Source: Gammaproteobacteria bacterium (lineage in GTDB: Bacteria; Pseudomonadota; Gammaproteobacteria; Pseudomonadales; Pseudomonadaceae). Taken from it: DNA of 36,934 nt. Both the position numbers and the translations under genes were made by a program. Of this stretch, positions 16,144 through 25,680 are shown in pieces. Numbering within the stretch: the stretch's first letter is position 1; every line of letters starts with the position of its first letter. The notes under the pieces are model-generated. The model did no database searches, was not told the DNA's origin, and was given only the letters and a program-made list of their open reading frames with translations. The stretch covers positions 1 to 36,934 of the forward strand of contig JAAYFD010000062.1 of assembly GCA_012728415.1 (NCBI GenBank), read 5' to 3'.

Positions 16144-17507
16144 TGACACCGCCCCGTAACAAAAACTTCTCTTTGCGCGCCCGGCTGATGTTGGGGGCCA
16201 CGGTGATGGTGTTTGTGTTTTTGCTCGGGCTATATCCAGCCTTGCAGCAAATTTTTACCCGTGCGCTGGAGCAGGCAGTCGAGCAGCGGCTGGCAGCGGA
16301 TGCGAGTGCGCTGGTGTCTGCAGCCAGGGTTGTCGATGGCCGTTTGCATATGCCAGACAAGTTGCCCGATGAAGAGTTTCCTGTGCTGCCAGCACGTCAG
16401 CTGGGCTTTATTTATGACAGCCAGGGGCAGCTGGTCTGGCGATCCCGCTCTGCCGCAAACCATAAGGTTGACTATCAGCCGCGTTATGATGGCAGAGGGC
16501 ATGTATTCACTCGCGCCTGGGATCAACAAGGCCAAGCATTTTTCGTTTATGACGTCGAGATTGATCTTCTGCGAGGCAGCAGCGCGGCCTATAGCATTAT
16601 TACCATGCAGCCGGTGCGTGATTATCGGCCAATGTACAAGAGCCTGAAGCGCCAGCTGTATGTCTGGCTGGCTGGTTCGCTGGTGTTTTTGGTTGGTTTT
16701 TTGTGGCTTGGGCTGGTGTGGGGTACACGTAGCTTGCGTTATCTTGGACGGGAGCTGGACGAGGTTGAGAACGGGCAGCGCAAGGCCTTGAGTGATGAGC
16801 ATCCGAACGAGCTGTTACGGCTGACCCGCTCGCTAAATCGCCTGCTCAACAGTGAGCGGCGACAAAGCCAAAAATATATGCATTCACTGGATGACTTGGC
16901 ACATAGCTTGAAGACCCCGCTGGCAGTGTTGCAGGGTGTGGGCGAGGTTTTGGCGCAACAGCCAGGCAATACTGAGCAGGCCCGGACCTTGCAAACCCAG
17001 GTGGGCCGCATGAGCCAGCAAATCGGTTACCAGTTACAACGGGCCAGTTTGCGCAAAAGCGGACTGCTGCGGCACAGGGTCCGGCTGGAGCCTGTGGTAC
17101 AGACCTTGCTGGATGCCCTGAACAAGGTTTATCACGATAAATACATTAAGGTTGAGCAGCTGTATCCTGCCGATTTGCGTATGCCGGTCGAGCAAGGTGC
17201 GCTTTACGAAATGCTCGGTAATTTGCTGGAAAATGCCTACCGGTTGTGTTTAGGCCATATTCGCATCAGCGCCGGTAAAACGGCTGACCATTATGAGCTG
17301 GTCATCGAAGATGATGGCCCTGGCGTGCCTGCCTGCCAGCGCGAGCGCATTTTGCAACGGGGAGCCCGCCTGGATACCCAGAATCCGGGGCAGGGCATAG
17401 GAACAGCAGTGGTTAAGGATATTATCGAAAGCTACGACGGGCAGCTACAAATTGAGGACTCGACGCTTGGTGGTGCCAGCTTCCGTATTTTGCTACCGCT
17501 CAACTAG
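16143..17507 (+). CDS. Sensor histidine kinase, PhoQ-like
   Basis: 454 residues from the ATG at 16143, which overlaps the regulator's stop. Membrane helices at about 17-33 and 174-193 flank a periplasmic sensor domain of about 140 residues. The dimerisation/phosphorylation motif is DLAHSLKTPLAVLQ with H254. This HSLKTPLAVLQ form is characteristic of the PhoQ branch. The catalytic domain has N box (LGNLLENAYRLC), DDGPGVP and GQGIGTAVVKDI. The 3' end overlaps sprT on the other strand by 15 bp. It phosphorylates the regulator at 15466; Mg2+ or peptide sensing is not shown. Confidence 0.9.
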   Translation: MTPPRNKNFSLRARLMLGATVMVFVFLLGLYPALQQIFTRALEQAVEQRLAADASALVSAARVVDGRLHMPDKLPDEEFPVLPARQLGFIYDSQGQLVWRSRSAANHKVDYQPRYDGRGHVFTRAWDQQGQAFFVYDVEIDLLRGSSAAYSIITMQPVRDYRPMYKSLKRQLYVWLAGSLVFLVGFLWLGLVWGTRSLRYLGRELDEVENGQRKALSDEHPNELLRLTRSLNRLLNSERRQSQKYMHSLDDLAHSLKTPLAVLQGVGEVLAQQPGNTEQARTLQTQVGRMSQQIGYQLQRASLRKSGLLRHRVRLEPVVQTLLDALNKVYHDKYIKVEQLYPADLRMPVEQGALYEMLGNLLENAYRLCLGHIRISAGKTADHYELVIEDDGPGVPACQRERILQRGARLDTQNPGQGIGTAVVKDIIESYDGQLQIEDSTLGGASFRILLPLN

Positions 17508-17993
17508 TTTGCGCTGCATGTTCCCGGTAAAGCTCAAGGGCTGCTGGCAGACTCGGCACATATAGCGGGTACCGCGCCTGGCCTGTGAGTGTCGCTGGGG
17601 GCTGAAGTCGTGCAGACGGCAGGAGCAAGCGTAGCTGTACAGGTTTTTCCAGGCGGGTGGCAGCTGATAGTCGTGGCAGCGTTGTGCCGGCAACTGAAAA
17701 ACATCAAGCATTATATTTTGCCACTCGATTCCGTGAGGGCGTACCCGGGAACCGTGCAAATGGTTAACCAGCAAATGAGCGACTTCATGGGCGACGGTTT
17801 GTTGAAGGAAGTGAGTGGTATTGTTCCGGTACAGAGCTGCATTGAAACGCAGCAGGTTGCGTTGCGGGTAAGCAGCGCCAGCTGCTTGCCCGCGCAGATC
17901 AAGCCTGATTTCCGGTAAGGGAAAATTACGTGTAAAGTACAGTTCGGCCTGTTTATAGCACTGGCTCACGCGCTTGGATATTTTCTCGGGCAT
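17493..17993 (-). CDS. sprT: SprT-like zinc metalloprotease-family protein
   Basis: 166 residues. The HExxH zinc motif is AHEVAHLLVNHLHG near residue 68. A C-terminal zinc ribbon with C-S-C and CRVCQQPL completes the bacterial SprT family layout. The bacterial protein's role is not well established; eukaryotic SPRTN cuts DNA-protein crosslinks. It is convergent with, and overlaps the end of, the PhoQ-like gene. Confidence 0.9.
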   Translation of the reverse strand: MPEKISKRVSQCYKQAELYFTRNFPLPEIRLDLRGQAAGAAYPQRNLLRFNAALYRNNTTHFLQQTVAHEVAHLLVNHLHGSRVRPHGIEWQNIMLDVFQLPAQRCHDYQLPPAWKNLYSYACSCRLHDFSPQRHSQARRGTRYMCRVCQQPLSFTGNMQRKLVER

Positions 17994-18210
17994 TTTATTG
18001 TTCTCTAAAGAAGCGGCCTTGTTGTGACATTGGCTGACTTGCCAACCAAACGCAGCATGACTCGAGCATGGGCTTTCAATAAAATCAAAAGGTTGCGGCT
18101 TTGTGTCAACATAATTCGATAATCATGCTGCGGGCACAGAGTCAGCTGGCAGCATGCTGCTGTCGTATGACAGCCCAAGTTTACGGGCATGTTTTTGTGT
18201 GGAGTGCCGT

Positions 18211-19041
18211 GTGAAAGAGCGTGCATTGCAGCTGTTGAGAGTTATTGAGGCAGATATCGCTGATAACCGCCTGATTTTACCCTCGTTGCCGGAAGTGGCC
18301 GTACGGGTTCGCCAGTTGATTGCCAATCCTGATTGTAACATCAGCGTGCTGGAGCGGCAGATTAGCAAAGATGCTGCCATGACTGCACGGTTGCTCAAGG
18401 TTGCCAATAGTTCAATCATGTCACGCGGAAACAAGGTCACATCACTGCGCCATGCCATCCTCAACCTGGGATTTGATCTGGTTGGTTCACTGGTTACACA
18501 GATGGCCATTCTGCAGACCATGCGAAAAAGCCGTGATGAAGCCCGCCTTGAGGGGTTTGTTGCTGGCAGCCTGAGGGTCAGCACCCTGTCTTATTCGATT
18601 GCCGCCCAGTTCGATCACCTGGACCCCGAGCTGGCGTCTCTTGGCGGGTTGCTGCACGATATCGGCAAGCTGCCGTTACGTGAATACCTGTATAGCAATC
18701 CTGATTTTTCCATGGACGAGCGGTTGCAGTTTGAGCTGATTTTGCATCCCTATACAGGAGCGATTTTGCTCAAGCACTGGGGGATGGCTGATGCCCTGAT
18801 CCAGGTTGCTTTTTATCACGAACGAATATTGCGTGACAGTCCCGGCGAGCTTCCCGACTATACCGATGTTGTCATTGTAGCCAACCTGATGCACTACGGC
18901 ATTGAACGGGGACGTTATAGCAGGTATAAAAACCAGTTGATTCCTGCGCTCGAAAAGTGCATCCACCATGACCAGCTATCAACGCTGGAAGGCTCAATCG
19001 AAGAACGTATGGAAATGGCGCTTGTCCTGATAGAAAGTTGA
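18211..19041 (+). CDS. HDOD-domain signalling protein
   Basis: 276 residues from the GTG at 18211, which has GGAGT 6 nt upstream. An ATG at 18154 is also in frame but has a weak ribosome site. The HDOD domain covers most of the protein: LPSLPEVAVRVRQLI, then the SVLERQISKDAAMTARLLKV stretch, and GLLHDIGKLPL. There is no GYP motif or output domain. HDOD proteins affect diverse signalling processes, and no target can be assigned. It directly precedes psrA, the position often held by lexA in Pseudomonas. Confidence 0.85.
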   Translation: MKERALQLLRVIEADIADNRLILPSLPEVAVRVRQLIANPDCNISVLERQISKDAAMTARLLKVANSSIMSRGNKVTSLRHAILNLGFDLVGSLVTQMAILQTMRKSRDEARLEGFVAGSLRVSTLSYSIAAQFDHLDPELASLGGLLHDIGKLPLREYLYSNPDFSMDERLQFELILHPYTGAILLKHWGMADALIQVAFYHERILRDSPGELPDYTDVVIVANLMHYGIERGRYSRYKNQLIPALEKCIHHDQLSTLEGSIEERMEMALVLIES

Positions 19042-19054
19042 GATTGTCTGCAGA

Positions 19055-19084
19055 TTGTATCCAGCCACAGGTTTGGCGTAAGAT
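19055..19084 (+). promoter_or_regulatory. Possible sigma-70 promoter of psrA
   Basis: TTGTAT (19055-19060) and TAAGAT (19079-19084) are separated by 18 bp. The predicted start, near 19090, falls inside the PsrA operator, which would give direct autorepression. The -35 match is only moderate. Confidence 0.4.
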
Positions 19085-19087
19085 TGA

Positions 19088-19107
19088 TTTCAAACAAATG
19101 TTTGAAA
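19088..19107 (+). promoter_or_regulatory. PsrA operator (autoregulatory site)
   Basis: TTTCAAAC-AAAT-GTTTGAAA is a perfect 8-bp inverted repeat with a 4-bp spacer, 17 bp before the psrA ATG. It fits the described PsrA consensus (G/C)AAAC-N2-4-GTTT(G/C). In Pseudomonas PsrA represses its own gene and releases DNA when it binds long-chain fatty acids. Confidence 0.85.
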
Positions 19108-19124
19108 AGCATACGGACCTACAC

Positions 19125-19808
19125 ATGGCGCAACCCGATACCGTTCAACGCATTTTGGACGCAGCAGAAAGCCTGTTTGCTGATAAAGGTTTTGCAGAAA
19201 CCTCTCTGCGACAGATTACCGGCAAGGCACAGGTTAACCTGGCGGCAGTCAATTATCATTTTGGCTCGAAAAAATCGCTGATCCAGGCGGTTTTTGCCCG
19301 CTTTCTTGACCCGTTTTGTGAAAGCCTCGAACAAACGCTCAAACAGCGGCAGACAGACGAGAAGTCACCTCTTACATTGGAGTCCTTGTTACAGCTGCTG
19401 GTGGAGCAGACGCTTGCGATCAAGCCCCGTAGCGGCCAGGACCTGTCGATATTCATGCGTTTGCTGGTTTTGGCTTTTACCGAGAGCCAGGGGCACTTGC
19501 GTCGCTTTCTTAATGAGCGCTATGGCAATGTCTGGCGTCATTACATGGGGTTGTTGCAGCAAACAGGGCCGCAAATCTCTCCGGTCGAGCTGTTCTGGCG
19601 GGTGCACTTTATGATCGGCACCGTGGCATTCAGCATGTCTGGCCTCAAGGCTTTGCGAGCAATCAGTGAGTCGGATTTTTCTACCCGGGTATCTACCGAA
19701 CAAGTCATGCGCCTGATGCTGCCCTTTTTGGCTGCCGGCATGCAAGCACCCGGGGCTGGGCCGGAGTTGATTGGCCTGCCCCAGCCAGGCGGAGAGCCGC
19801 ATGACTGA
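19125..19808 (+). CDS. psrA: TetR-family regulator PsrA
   Basis: 227 residues starting MAQPDTVQRILDAAESLFAD. The N-terminal helix-turn-helix (TSLRQITGKAQVNLAAVNYH, then FGSKKSLIQAVFARF) and the ligand domain (KPRSGQDLSIFMRLLVLAF, LFWRVHFMIGTVAFSMSGLK) closely follow the Pseudomonas PsrA that I recall. There it senses long-chain fatty acids, represses beta-oxidation genes and itself, and activates rpoS. The start is chosen by homology and because the operator is just upstream. The gene overlaps the next one by 8 bp. Confidence 0.93.
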   Translation: MAQPDTVQRILDAAESLFADKGFAETSLRQITGKAQVNLAAVNYHFGSKKSLIQAVFARFLDPFCESLEQTLKQRQTDEKSPLTLESLLQLLVEQTLAIKPRSGQDLSIFMRLLVLAFTESQGHLRRFLNERYGNVWRHYMGLLQQTGPQISPVELFWRVHFMIGTVAFSMSGLKALRAISESDFSTRVSTEQVMRLMLPFLAAGMQAPGAGPELIGLPQPGGEPHD

Positions 19809-20307
19809 CAAGACCTTGGCCAGGACAATTGATACATTACATGTTTCCATCACGCAGCAGCGCATGACAGCCCACAGCGCCGGTCAGCAGGTCAGCAGCC
19901 ATGTGATTTCGACTGCACTGGCAGGCCCGGGAGAGCAAAAAAACTCTGGCTGTACCCCCCGTGGCAAGCACTATATACGTGCCAAAATAGGCGCTGGCCT
20001 GCCAGTCAACGCGGTTCTCAAGGGGCGACGCTGGACGGGCGAAGTGTGCACAGATCAGCTTTATGCCGAAAACCCGCAAAGAGACTGGATTTTGACCCGT
20101 ATCCTCTGGTTAAGTGGCTGCGAACTGGGCCATAATCGCCTTGGCAACGTTGATACCTTTCAGCGTTATATATATATCCATGGTACTCCTGACCTGGCCA
20201 GGCTCGGACAGCCGGTATCACATGGCTGCATTCGCATGGATAACCACGAGCTGGTCGAGCTCTTCAACCAGGTTGTTGCAGGAACCGTGGTATATATCAG
20301 CGACTAG
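19801..20307 (+). CDS. L,D-transpeptidase (YkuD-domain) family protein
   Basis: 168 residues from the ATG at 19801 (GGAG upstream; 8-bp overlap with psrA). The C-terminal catalytic motif is intact: YIYIHGTPD then SHGCIRM, with the nucleophilic Cys in SHGC. These enzymes form 3-3 cross-links or attach proteins to peptidoglycan in the periplasm. No signal peptide or membrane segment is visible at the N-terminus, which is odd for a periplasmic enzyme. It is followed 48 bp later by nagZ, so the pair is probably co-transcribed with psrA. Confidence 0.88.
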   Translation: MTDKTLARTIDTLHVSITQQRMTAHSAGQQVSSHVISTALAGPGEQKNSGCTPRGKHYIRAKIGAGLPVNAVLKGRRWTGEVCTDQLYAENPQRDWILTRILWLSGCELGHNRLGNVDTFQRYIYIHGTPDLARLGQPVSHGCIRMDNHELVELFNQVVAGTVVYISD

Positions 20308-20355
20308 TTGAGCGACCGGGCACAGGCAGCAGCCAGAAATAAGGAAACATGTTTT

Positions 20356-21354
20356 ATGCAGGGTTCCCTCATGCTTGATATTGCGGGTTGCTGGCTCACT
20401 GCCGAAGACCGGAATATCTTGCGTCAGCCCGAGGTGGGCGGCTTGATTTTGTTCGCCCGAAACATTGAGCATCCGCAACAGGTCATCGAGCTGTGCCGAA
20501 GCATCCGCAAAGTCCGGCCCGACTTGTTAATTGCCGTTGACCAGGAAGGAGGGCGCGTCCAGCGTCTGCGTCGTGGTTTTACCCGCTTGCCATCCATGCA
20601 TGCAATTGCTTCCAGTCCCGAACCTTTGACCAGCGCCCGCCAGGCTGGCTGGCTGATGGCCGCCGAAGTACTGGCATCTGGTATCGACTTCAGTTTTGCG
20701 CCGGTGCTGGATCTGGACTACCAGCGTAATGCGGTGATTGGCCACCGCGCATTTGGCAGCGATCCGCAACAAGTGGCAGCGCTGGGCAGGGCCTTTGTTC
20801 ACGGCATGCAGCGTGCCGGTATGGCTGCTGTAGGCAAGCACTTTCCGGGCCATGGCTGGGTAACAGCAGACTCACACTTTAACATACCGGTTGATGAACG
20901 CAGCCTCGACAGCATCCGCAAGTCGGACCTGCAAACCTTTGCCAGCCTGGTCGGTAGCATTAAGGGCGTGATGCCAGCGCATGTTATTTACCCACAGGTA
21001 GATGAGCAGCCTGCCGGCTTTTCCAGTTTCTGGCTACAACAGATATTGCGTGGCGAGCTGGGTTTCAATGGCGTCATTTTTAGTGATGACCTGTCCATGG
21101 CCGGAGCCCAGGCTGCAGGTGACATGAAAGCCCGCACGCAGGCGGCAATTTCGGCTGGCTGCGACATGATTCTGGTCTGCAATGACCGTGCAGGCGCAGA
21201 GGAATCATTGAGTTGCCTGCAGCAAGAAGGCATACAGCCGGCCCAGAATACTTCCTGTATGCGCGCAGGCCAGCTGTATAACAATGTTGCAGCACAACCT
21301 GCCTGGCTGCAGGCCAGGCAGGTAGTACAAACTCTCATCAACGCAGGGGAATAA
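20356..21354 (+). CDS. nagZ: Beta-N-acetylhexosaminidase NagZ
   Basis: 332 residues, a GH3-family cytoplasmic enzyme that removes GlcNAc from anhydromuropeptides during cell-wall recycling. Visible motifs: VDQEGGRVQRLR, KHFPGHGWVTADSH (the loop with the acid/base Asp-His dyad) and VIFSDDLSMAGA with the nucleophilic Asp. The start at 20356 follows AAGGAAA by 8 nt, and the conserved fold begins right after it. In AmpC-bearing relatives NagZ products feed AmpR signalling; no ampR or ampC is in the window. Confidence 0.96.
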   Translation: MQGSLMLDIAGCWLTAEDRNILRQPEVGGLILFARNIEHPQQVIELCRSIRKVRPDLLIAVDQEGGRVQRLRRGFTRLPSMHAIASSPEPLTSARQAGWLMAAEVLASGIDFSFAPVLDLDYQRNAVIGHRAFGSDPQQVAALGRAFVHGMQRAGMAAVGKHFPGHGWVTADSHFNIPVDERSLDSIRKSDLQTFASLVGSIKGVMPAHVIYPQVDEQPAGFSSFWLQQILRGELGFNGVIFSDDLSMAGAQAAGDMKARTQAAISAGCDMILVCNDRAGAEESLSCLQQEGIQPAQNTSCMRAGQLYNNVAAQPAWLQARQVVQTLINAGE

Positions 21355-22107
<753 letters not shown>

Positions 22108-22145
22108 AACAGCTGAAAACAGCCTTTTGTCGCACAAGGGCAGCG

Positions 22146-23561
22146 TCAGTCCTGCAGGTGTTCAAGTGCTTCGCTCAGTGCCTTGACCACCTGTTCTATA
22201 TTTTTCAACTCCAGGGTGGCCGTATCCAGCTGCATGGAAAACCCGGGCAGCTCATGGGCCAGATAACTGCGCGCGGGCCCCAGGTCACGACGGTAATCAA
22301 CTACCTGGTAGATTGAGACGGGCCGGGCAAAACCCTTGACCTGAATCTGGCCTTTGTCGCGACCCATGATTTTATCTTTGATCAGGGTATAGGTTTCGCC
22401 AGTAATCAGGATTTCATCCGCACTGGCAGCATTTTCCAGCCGGCTGGCAAGGTTTACTTCACGACCAATCACAGTGTAGTCCATGCGCGATTCGGCGCCA
22501 AAGGTACCCACTGTGCAATAACCGGTATTGATGCCCATACGAATTTCAAGCCGCTTATGGATACCCTTGGCTTGCCAGCGTTGACGCAAGGTTCGCATGT
22601 GTTTGCGCATTTCAATTGCCATGGAAACAGCAGCAATGGCGTCGTGACGTGCACCGCGGGACTGTGAATCACCAAAAAACACCATAATGCAGTCACCTAT
22701 AAACTTGTCGATGGTGCCACCATGCTTAAGCGCAATCGTTGTCATGTCACTCAGGTAACCATTGAGAATATCCGTCAGGTCTTCGGGCTCCATCTCTTCT
22801 GAAAGCTCTGTGAAACCTTTGATGTCCGAGAAAAACACAGTGAGCTTTTTGCGCTGGGTTTTTAACGGGCCACAGGCTGTATTGTGGTGGCGAAATACTT
22901 GTTGCCACACCTGAGGTGGCAGGTATCTTGTCAGATCCCGGGCCAGGCCTTCATGCCTGCTGCGGGCTGCTTGCATGTCCCGGCGCAATGATTTCAAGGT
23001 TAGGTGCTGCCGATAGAGCAGTGAAACAGCAAAGCCAAACTGAATGGCAAGGCCCGCCATACATAACAGGGTGGCGAATGGCGGAGTACCCAGGTTGACC
23101 GGAATATTCAGCAGCAAACCCATGTAGCTGCCAGCTGCCAATAAAACCGCGCTGAGTAACGCATACCAGACAGCTTTTCGTAACAGTATATAAAGTAGCA
23201 GCAAGCTTGTTGAAGCCAGCGCGGGCACCAGGGCAAAGCCGCTCAGCCCAATGGCCAGCCCCAGTTGTATGGCGTCAACAGGCATCAGCAGCCGGGCCGG
23301 CAGTGAGTGCTTCAGATACTTGCGCGTCAGGTCAATGGCAGCTTTGCTGGCATATGGGTAGATAATTAGATACACCCCGAACATGGCGGCCAATGGTGAA
23401 AACTGATGCTCCAGCCAGCCAACGACCAGAGTCAAGCCGAAAACCAGACAAGTGACGCAGCGCTGCAAATAAAGACAGTCACTCTTTTCGTATGCTTCTT
23501 GTCTTTTGAAGACAGCCTTCCAGATGGCAAACTGGCTGCTGTTATATTGTCGGAGGTCCAT
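22146..23561 (-). CDS. cyaB: Membrane-bound class III adenylate cyclase, CyaB-like
   Basis: 471 residues. The N-terminal MASE2 sensor has about six membrane helices (to about residue 190), then a linker and a class III cyclase domain. Metal-binding Asp residues are in VFFSDIKGFT and KFIGDCIMVFFG. MDYTVIGREVNLASRLE supplies the substrate-specifying Asp and the transition-state Asn/Arg. MASE2 plus cyclase is the layout of Pseudomonas CyaB, the main cAMP source for Vfr. Adenylate over guanylate specificity is inferred from the Lys/Asp pair. It is convergent with the phosphorylase gene. Confidence 0.9.
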   Translation of the reverse strand: MDLRQYNSSQFAIWKAVFKRQEAYEKSDCLYLQRCVTCLVFGLTLVVGWLEHQFSPLAAMFGVYLIIYPYASKAAIDLTRKYLKHSLPARLLMPVDAIQLGLAIGLSGFALVPALASTSLLLLYILLRKAVWYALLSAVLLAAGSYMGLLLNIPVNLGTPPFATLLCMAGLAIQFGFAVSLLYRQHLTLKSLRRDMQAARSRHEGLARDLTRYLPPQVWQQVFRHHNTACGPLKTQRKKLTVFFSDIKGFTELSEEMEPEDLTDILNGYLSDMTTIALKHGGTIDKFIGDCIMVFFGDSQSRGARHDAIAAVSMAIEMRKHMRTLRQRWQAKGIHKRLEIRMGINTGYCTVGTFGAESRMDYTVIGREVNLASRLENAASADEILITGETYTLIKDKIMGRDKGQIQVKGFARPVSIYQVVDYRRDLGPARSYLAHELPGFSMQLDTATLELKNIEQVVKALSEALEHLQD

Positions 23562-23746
23562 ACTGTATCCCGTCGGCTGCAGACTTCTAGGCCTGGCGCC
23601 GCGCTTTTAGTGGTAACGAAATTCCCTGATGTTACACTTGAACATCTTGCCATGGCATTGAGATGTGCAATGATAGCCAAAAATTATAGCGCACACTCAG
23701 TGTTGGCAGCCTGACAAATCGTTTTACAGCATTACAGGACAGCCTA

Positions 23747-24325
23747 ATGAATGAAACGCTACAACTCCTGCTGGAGCGAGCATCAAACCCGCGACTGCAG
23801 TTCCCGGCTCCTGACCGGAAGCAGCTGAACCTGATGTTCAGGGCAGCACTGCGCGCCCCCGACCACGGGCAAATACAGCCATGGCGTTTTCTGGTGATTG
23901 AAGGGCAAGGGCTTGAAGCGCTCGGCGAGCTATACGCCACTGCGTTGCTGGCTGACAACCCGGCCGCTTCTGCGGAGCAGCTAAAGCGCAGCCGTAACAT
24001 GCCATTGCGTGCACCTATGATTGTTGTTCTGATTGCCTGTATTCACGAGCACCCCAAGGTACCAGAATTTGAACAGATTATCTCGGCCGGCTGTGCCGGG
24101 CACGCCATTTTGCTGGCAGCCCAAGCTATGGGGCTGGGAGCTTTTTGGCGCTCTGGCGATTTTTGCCAGAACCTTGTGGTAGCTCACGGACTGGGCCTGC
24201 AAGAGCACGAAAAACTGATAGGTTTTATGTATCTGGGGACTCCGGCGCAACCAGCCAAACCTTCTGTGGGCCTTGAGCCCAAGGACTTTGTCAAGAGCTG
24301 GCCCGCAGCTGAAAGCTGCCAATAG
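23747..24325 (+). CDS. NAD(P)H nitroreductase family protein, YdjA-like
   Basis: 192 residues. It closely resembles the short FMN nitroreductase YdjA: RAPDHGQIQPWRFLVIEG, then NMPLRAPMIVVLIA, EQIISAGCAGHAILLAAQAM and GAFWRSG. It is probably a homodimer using FMN and NAD(P)H. The physiological substrate is unknown. It is divergent from cyaB and convergent with cpxA, with only 8 bp between the 3' ends. Confidence 0.9.
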   Translation: MNETLQLLLERASNPRLQFPAPDRKQLNLMFRAALRAPDHGQIQPWRFLVIEGQGLEALGELYATALLADNPAASAEQLKRSRNMPLRAPMIVVLIACIHEHPKVPEFEQIISAGCAGHAILLAAQAMGLGAFWRSGDFCQNLVVAHGLGLQEHEKLIGFMYLGTPAQPAKPSVGLEPKDFVKSWPAAESCQ

Positions 24326-24333
24326 GCAGCCAC

Positions 24334-25656
24334 TTAATCAAGTCTTGCTGGCAGGATAATGCTGGCAACGAAGCCGCCATCAGGATGATTTTCCAGCTGA
24401 AGAACTCCCCCCAGTTGTTCGACACAGCGCTGGGTGATGGTCAGGCCAAGCCCATAGCCGTTGTTGCCTTGCCCGCTGCCCCGGACAAAAGGAGCGGCCA
24501 GCTCGTCGAGCAGTTCCGCGGGAGCGCCAGGGCCACGGTCACGCACTTGCAGCAGGATACCCCGGTCATGCTGTAGAGTTGCGGTAAGTTCAAGTGGTTT
24601 GCCGGGCGGGTTGAAGCGCAGTGCGTTGCGTAGCAAGTTATCCAGCGCACGCGCCAGCATTTTCCTGTCGGCAAATAATGTCAGCTTTTCCGGACAAGCT
24701 ATCTGGACCCGTTGTTCGGGTACCAGCAAGCTGGCATCATCCTTAAGGCTTTGCAAAAAAGGCTGCAATTGAATTTGCTCAGGGTTGGGCTGTTCCTGGG
24801 TTACCCGGGCCAATGTGAGAATTTCATCAATCAGGCTGTCCAGCCGCTCGCACTCCTGTACCAGTCTGGGCCAGAGTTCCTGTCTTTTATCGTGGCTGGC
24901 ACGCTCGGCCAATGCCAGCCCGACTTGCAGTCTGGCCAGAGGGGAGCGCAGCTCATGGGAAACATCACGCAGCAGCTGGCGCTGACTGCTGAGCATGCCT
25001 TGCAAGCGTTGGCCCATGCGGTTGAAGTCTCGTGCGAGAACGCCAAGTTCGTCATGACGTTTGGCTATACGGGCCAGACTGTCCTGCTGGTAAGCCGTTT
25101 CACCCAGCTCGTGCACGGCATTGCGAAGCCGCATCAGCGGGCGGGTAATAGACAAGGCTAACAGCAGGCTGACGAGCGTAATGACCAGAACGGCAACGGC
25201 CAGCATGGTTCCGGGACCGCTTAGCCAGCTTGTTTGCCACTTGCGCAGTTCTACGGGCGGCATCCGATAAACAAAAAGCAAGTTTTGTTCGGGATTAAGG
25301 CTGACTTCCTGGGTCAGGCGGCGCCAGGTAGAGCGATGCAGCTCCTGAATTTGGTTGATCCGCTCGTTTGGTCTGCGCATACGGCTGTTGCTGGCAATCA
25401 TCTGGCCATTTTCGGCAAAAACCTGAACATCAATATGATGGTTACGACGAGCCTGAAGCAGAACCTGTTGTGCCGGCTCCAGCTGTGCCTGGCTATAGTA
25501 ATGCAGCCATTGACTGGCGAGATCTTTCAAGCCCGGATGCCGGGTTAGTACCCAGCTGTCCTGGTTGAACAGTCGGGTCACCAAAAAGGTCAGGGTGCCG
25601 GTGAGGATCAGGGCCAGCCAGAAGGCACCCAGAATACGCCAAAAAATCGACCTCAT
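24334..25656 (-). CDS. cpxA: Sensor histidine kinase CpxA-like
   Basis: 440 residues. Membrane helices at about 7-28 and 150-170 flank a periplasmic domain. A HAMP segment (RLRNAVHELGETAYQQD) follows, then the phosphorylation motif LLRDVSHELRSPLARLQ, which is the CpxA form, and N box RALDNLLRNALRF, DRGPGAP and GYGLGLTITQRCV. In the Cpx system it senses envelope protein misfolding and phosphorylates CpxR. It is last in the block, after a Spy-like gene and an intercistronic hairpin. Confidence 0.9.
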   Translation of the reverse strand: MRSIFWRILGAFWLALILTGTLTFLVTRLFNQDSWVLTRHPGLKDLASQWLHYYSQAQLEPAQQVLLQARRNHHIDVQVFAENGQMIASNSRMRRPNERINQIQELHRSTWRRLTQEVSLNPEQNLLFVYRMPPVELRKWQTSWLSGPGTMLAVAVLVITLVSLLLALSITRPLMRLRNAVHELGETAYQQDSLARIAKRHDELGVLARDFNRMGQRLQGMLSSQRQLLRDVSHELRSPLARLQVGLALAERASHDKRQELWPRLVQECERLDSLIDEILTLARVTQEQPNPEQIQLQPFLQSLKDDASLLVPEQRVQIACPEKLTLFADRKMLARALDNLLRNALRFNPPGKPLELTATLQHDRGILLQVRDRGPGAPAELLDELAAPFVRGSGQGNNGYGLGLTITQRCVEQLGGVLQLENHPDGGFVASIILPARLD

Positions 25657-25680
25657 GCTTTCATGCCTTGTTCAGGTTAA

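Noticed and set aside
18030..18045. TTGGC-N6-GCCAA inverted repeat upstream of sprT as an operator
   Set aside because: Short half-sites, no known regulator and no promoter to anchor it.
20166..20178. AT-alternating tract in the L,D-transpeptidase gene as a LexA-type box
   Set aside because: Lacks the CTG and CAG ends and is inside the coding region.
21296..21325. Inverted repeat near the end of nagZ as a terminator
   Set aside because: It lies within the coding sequence, has no T-run, and the next gene follows in the same unit.
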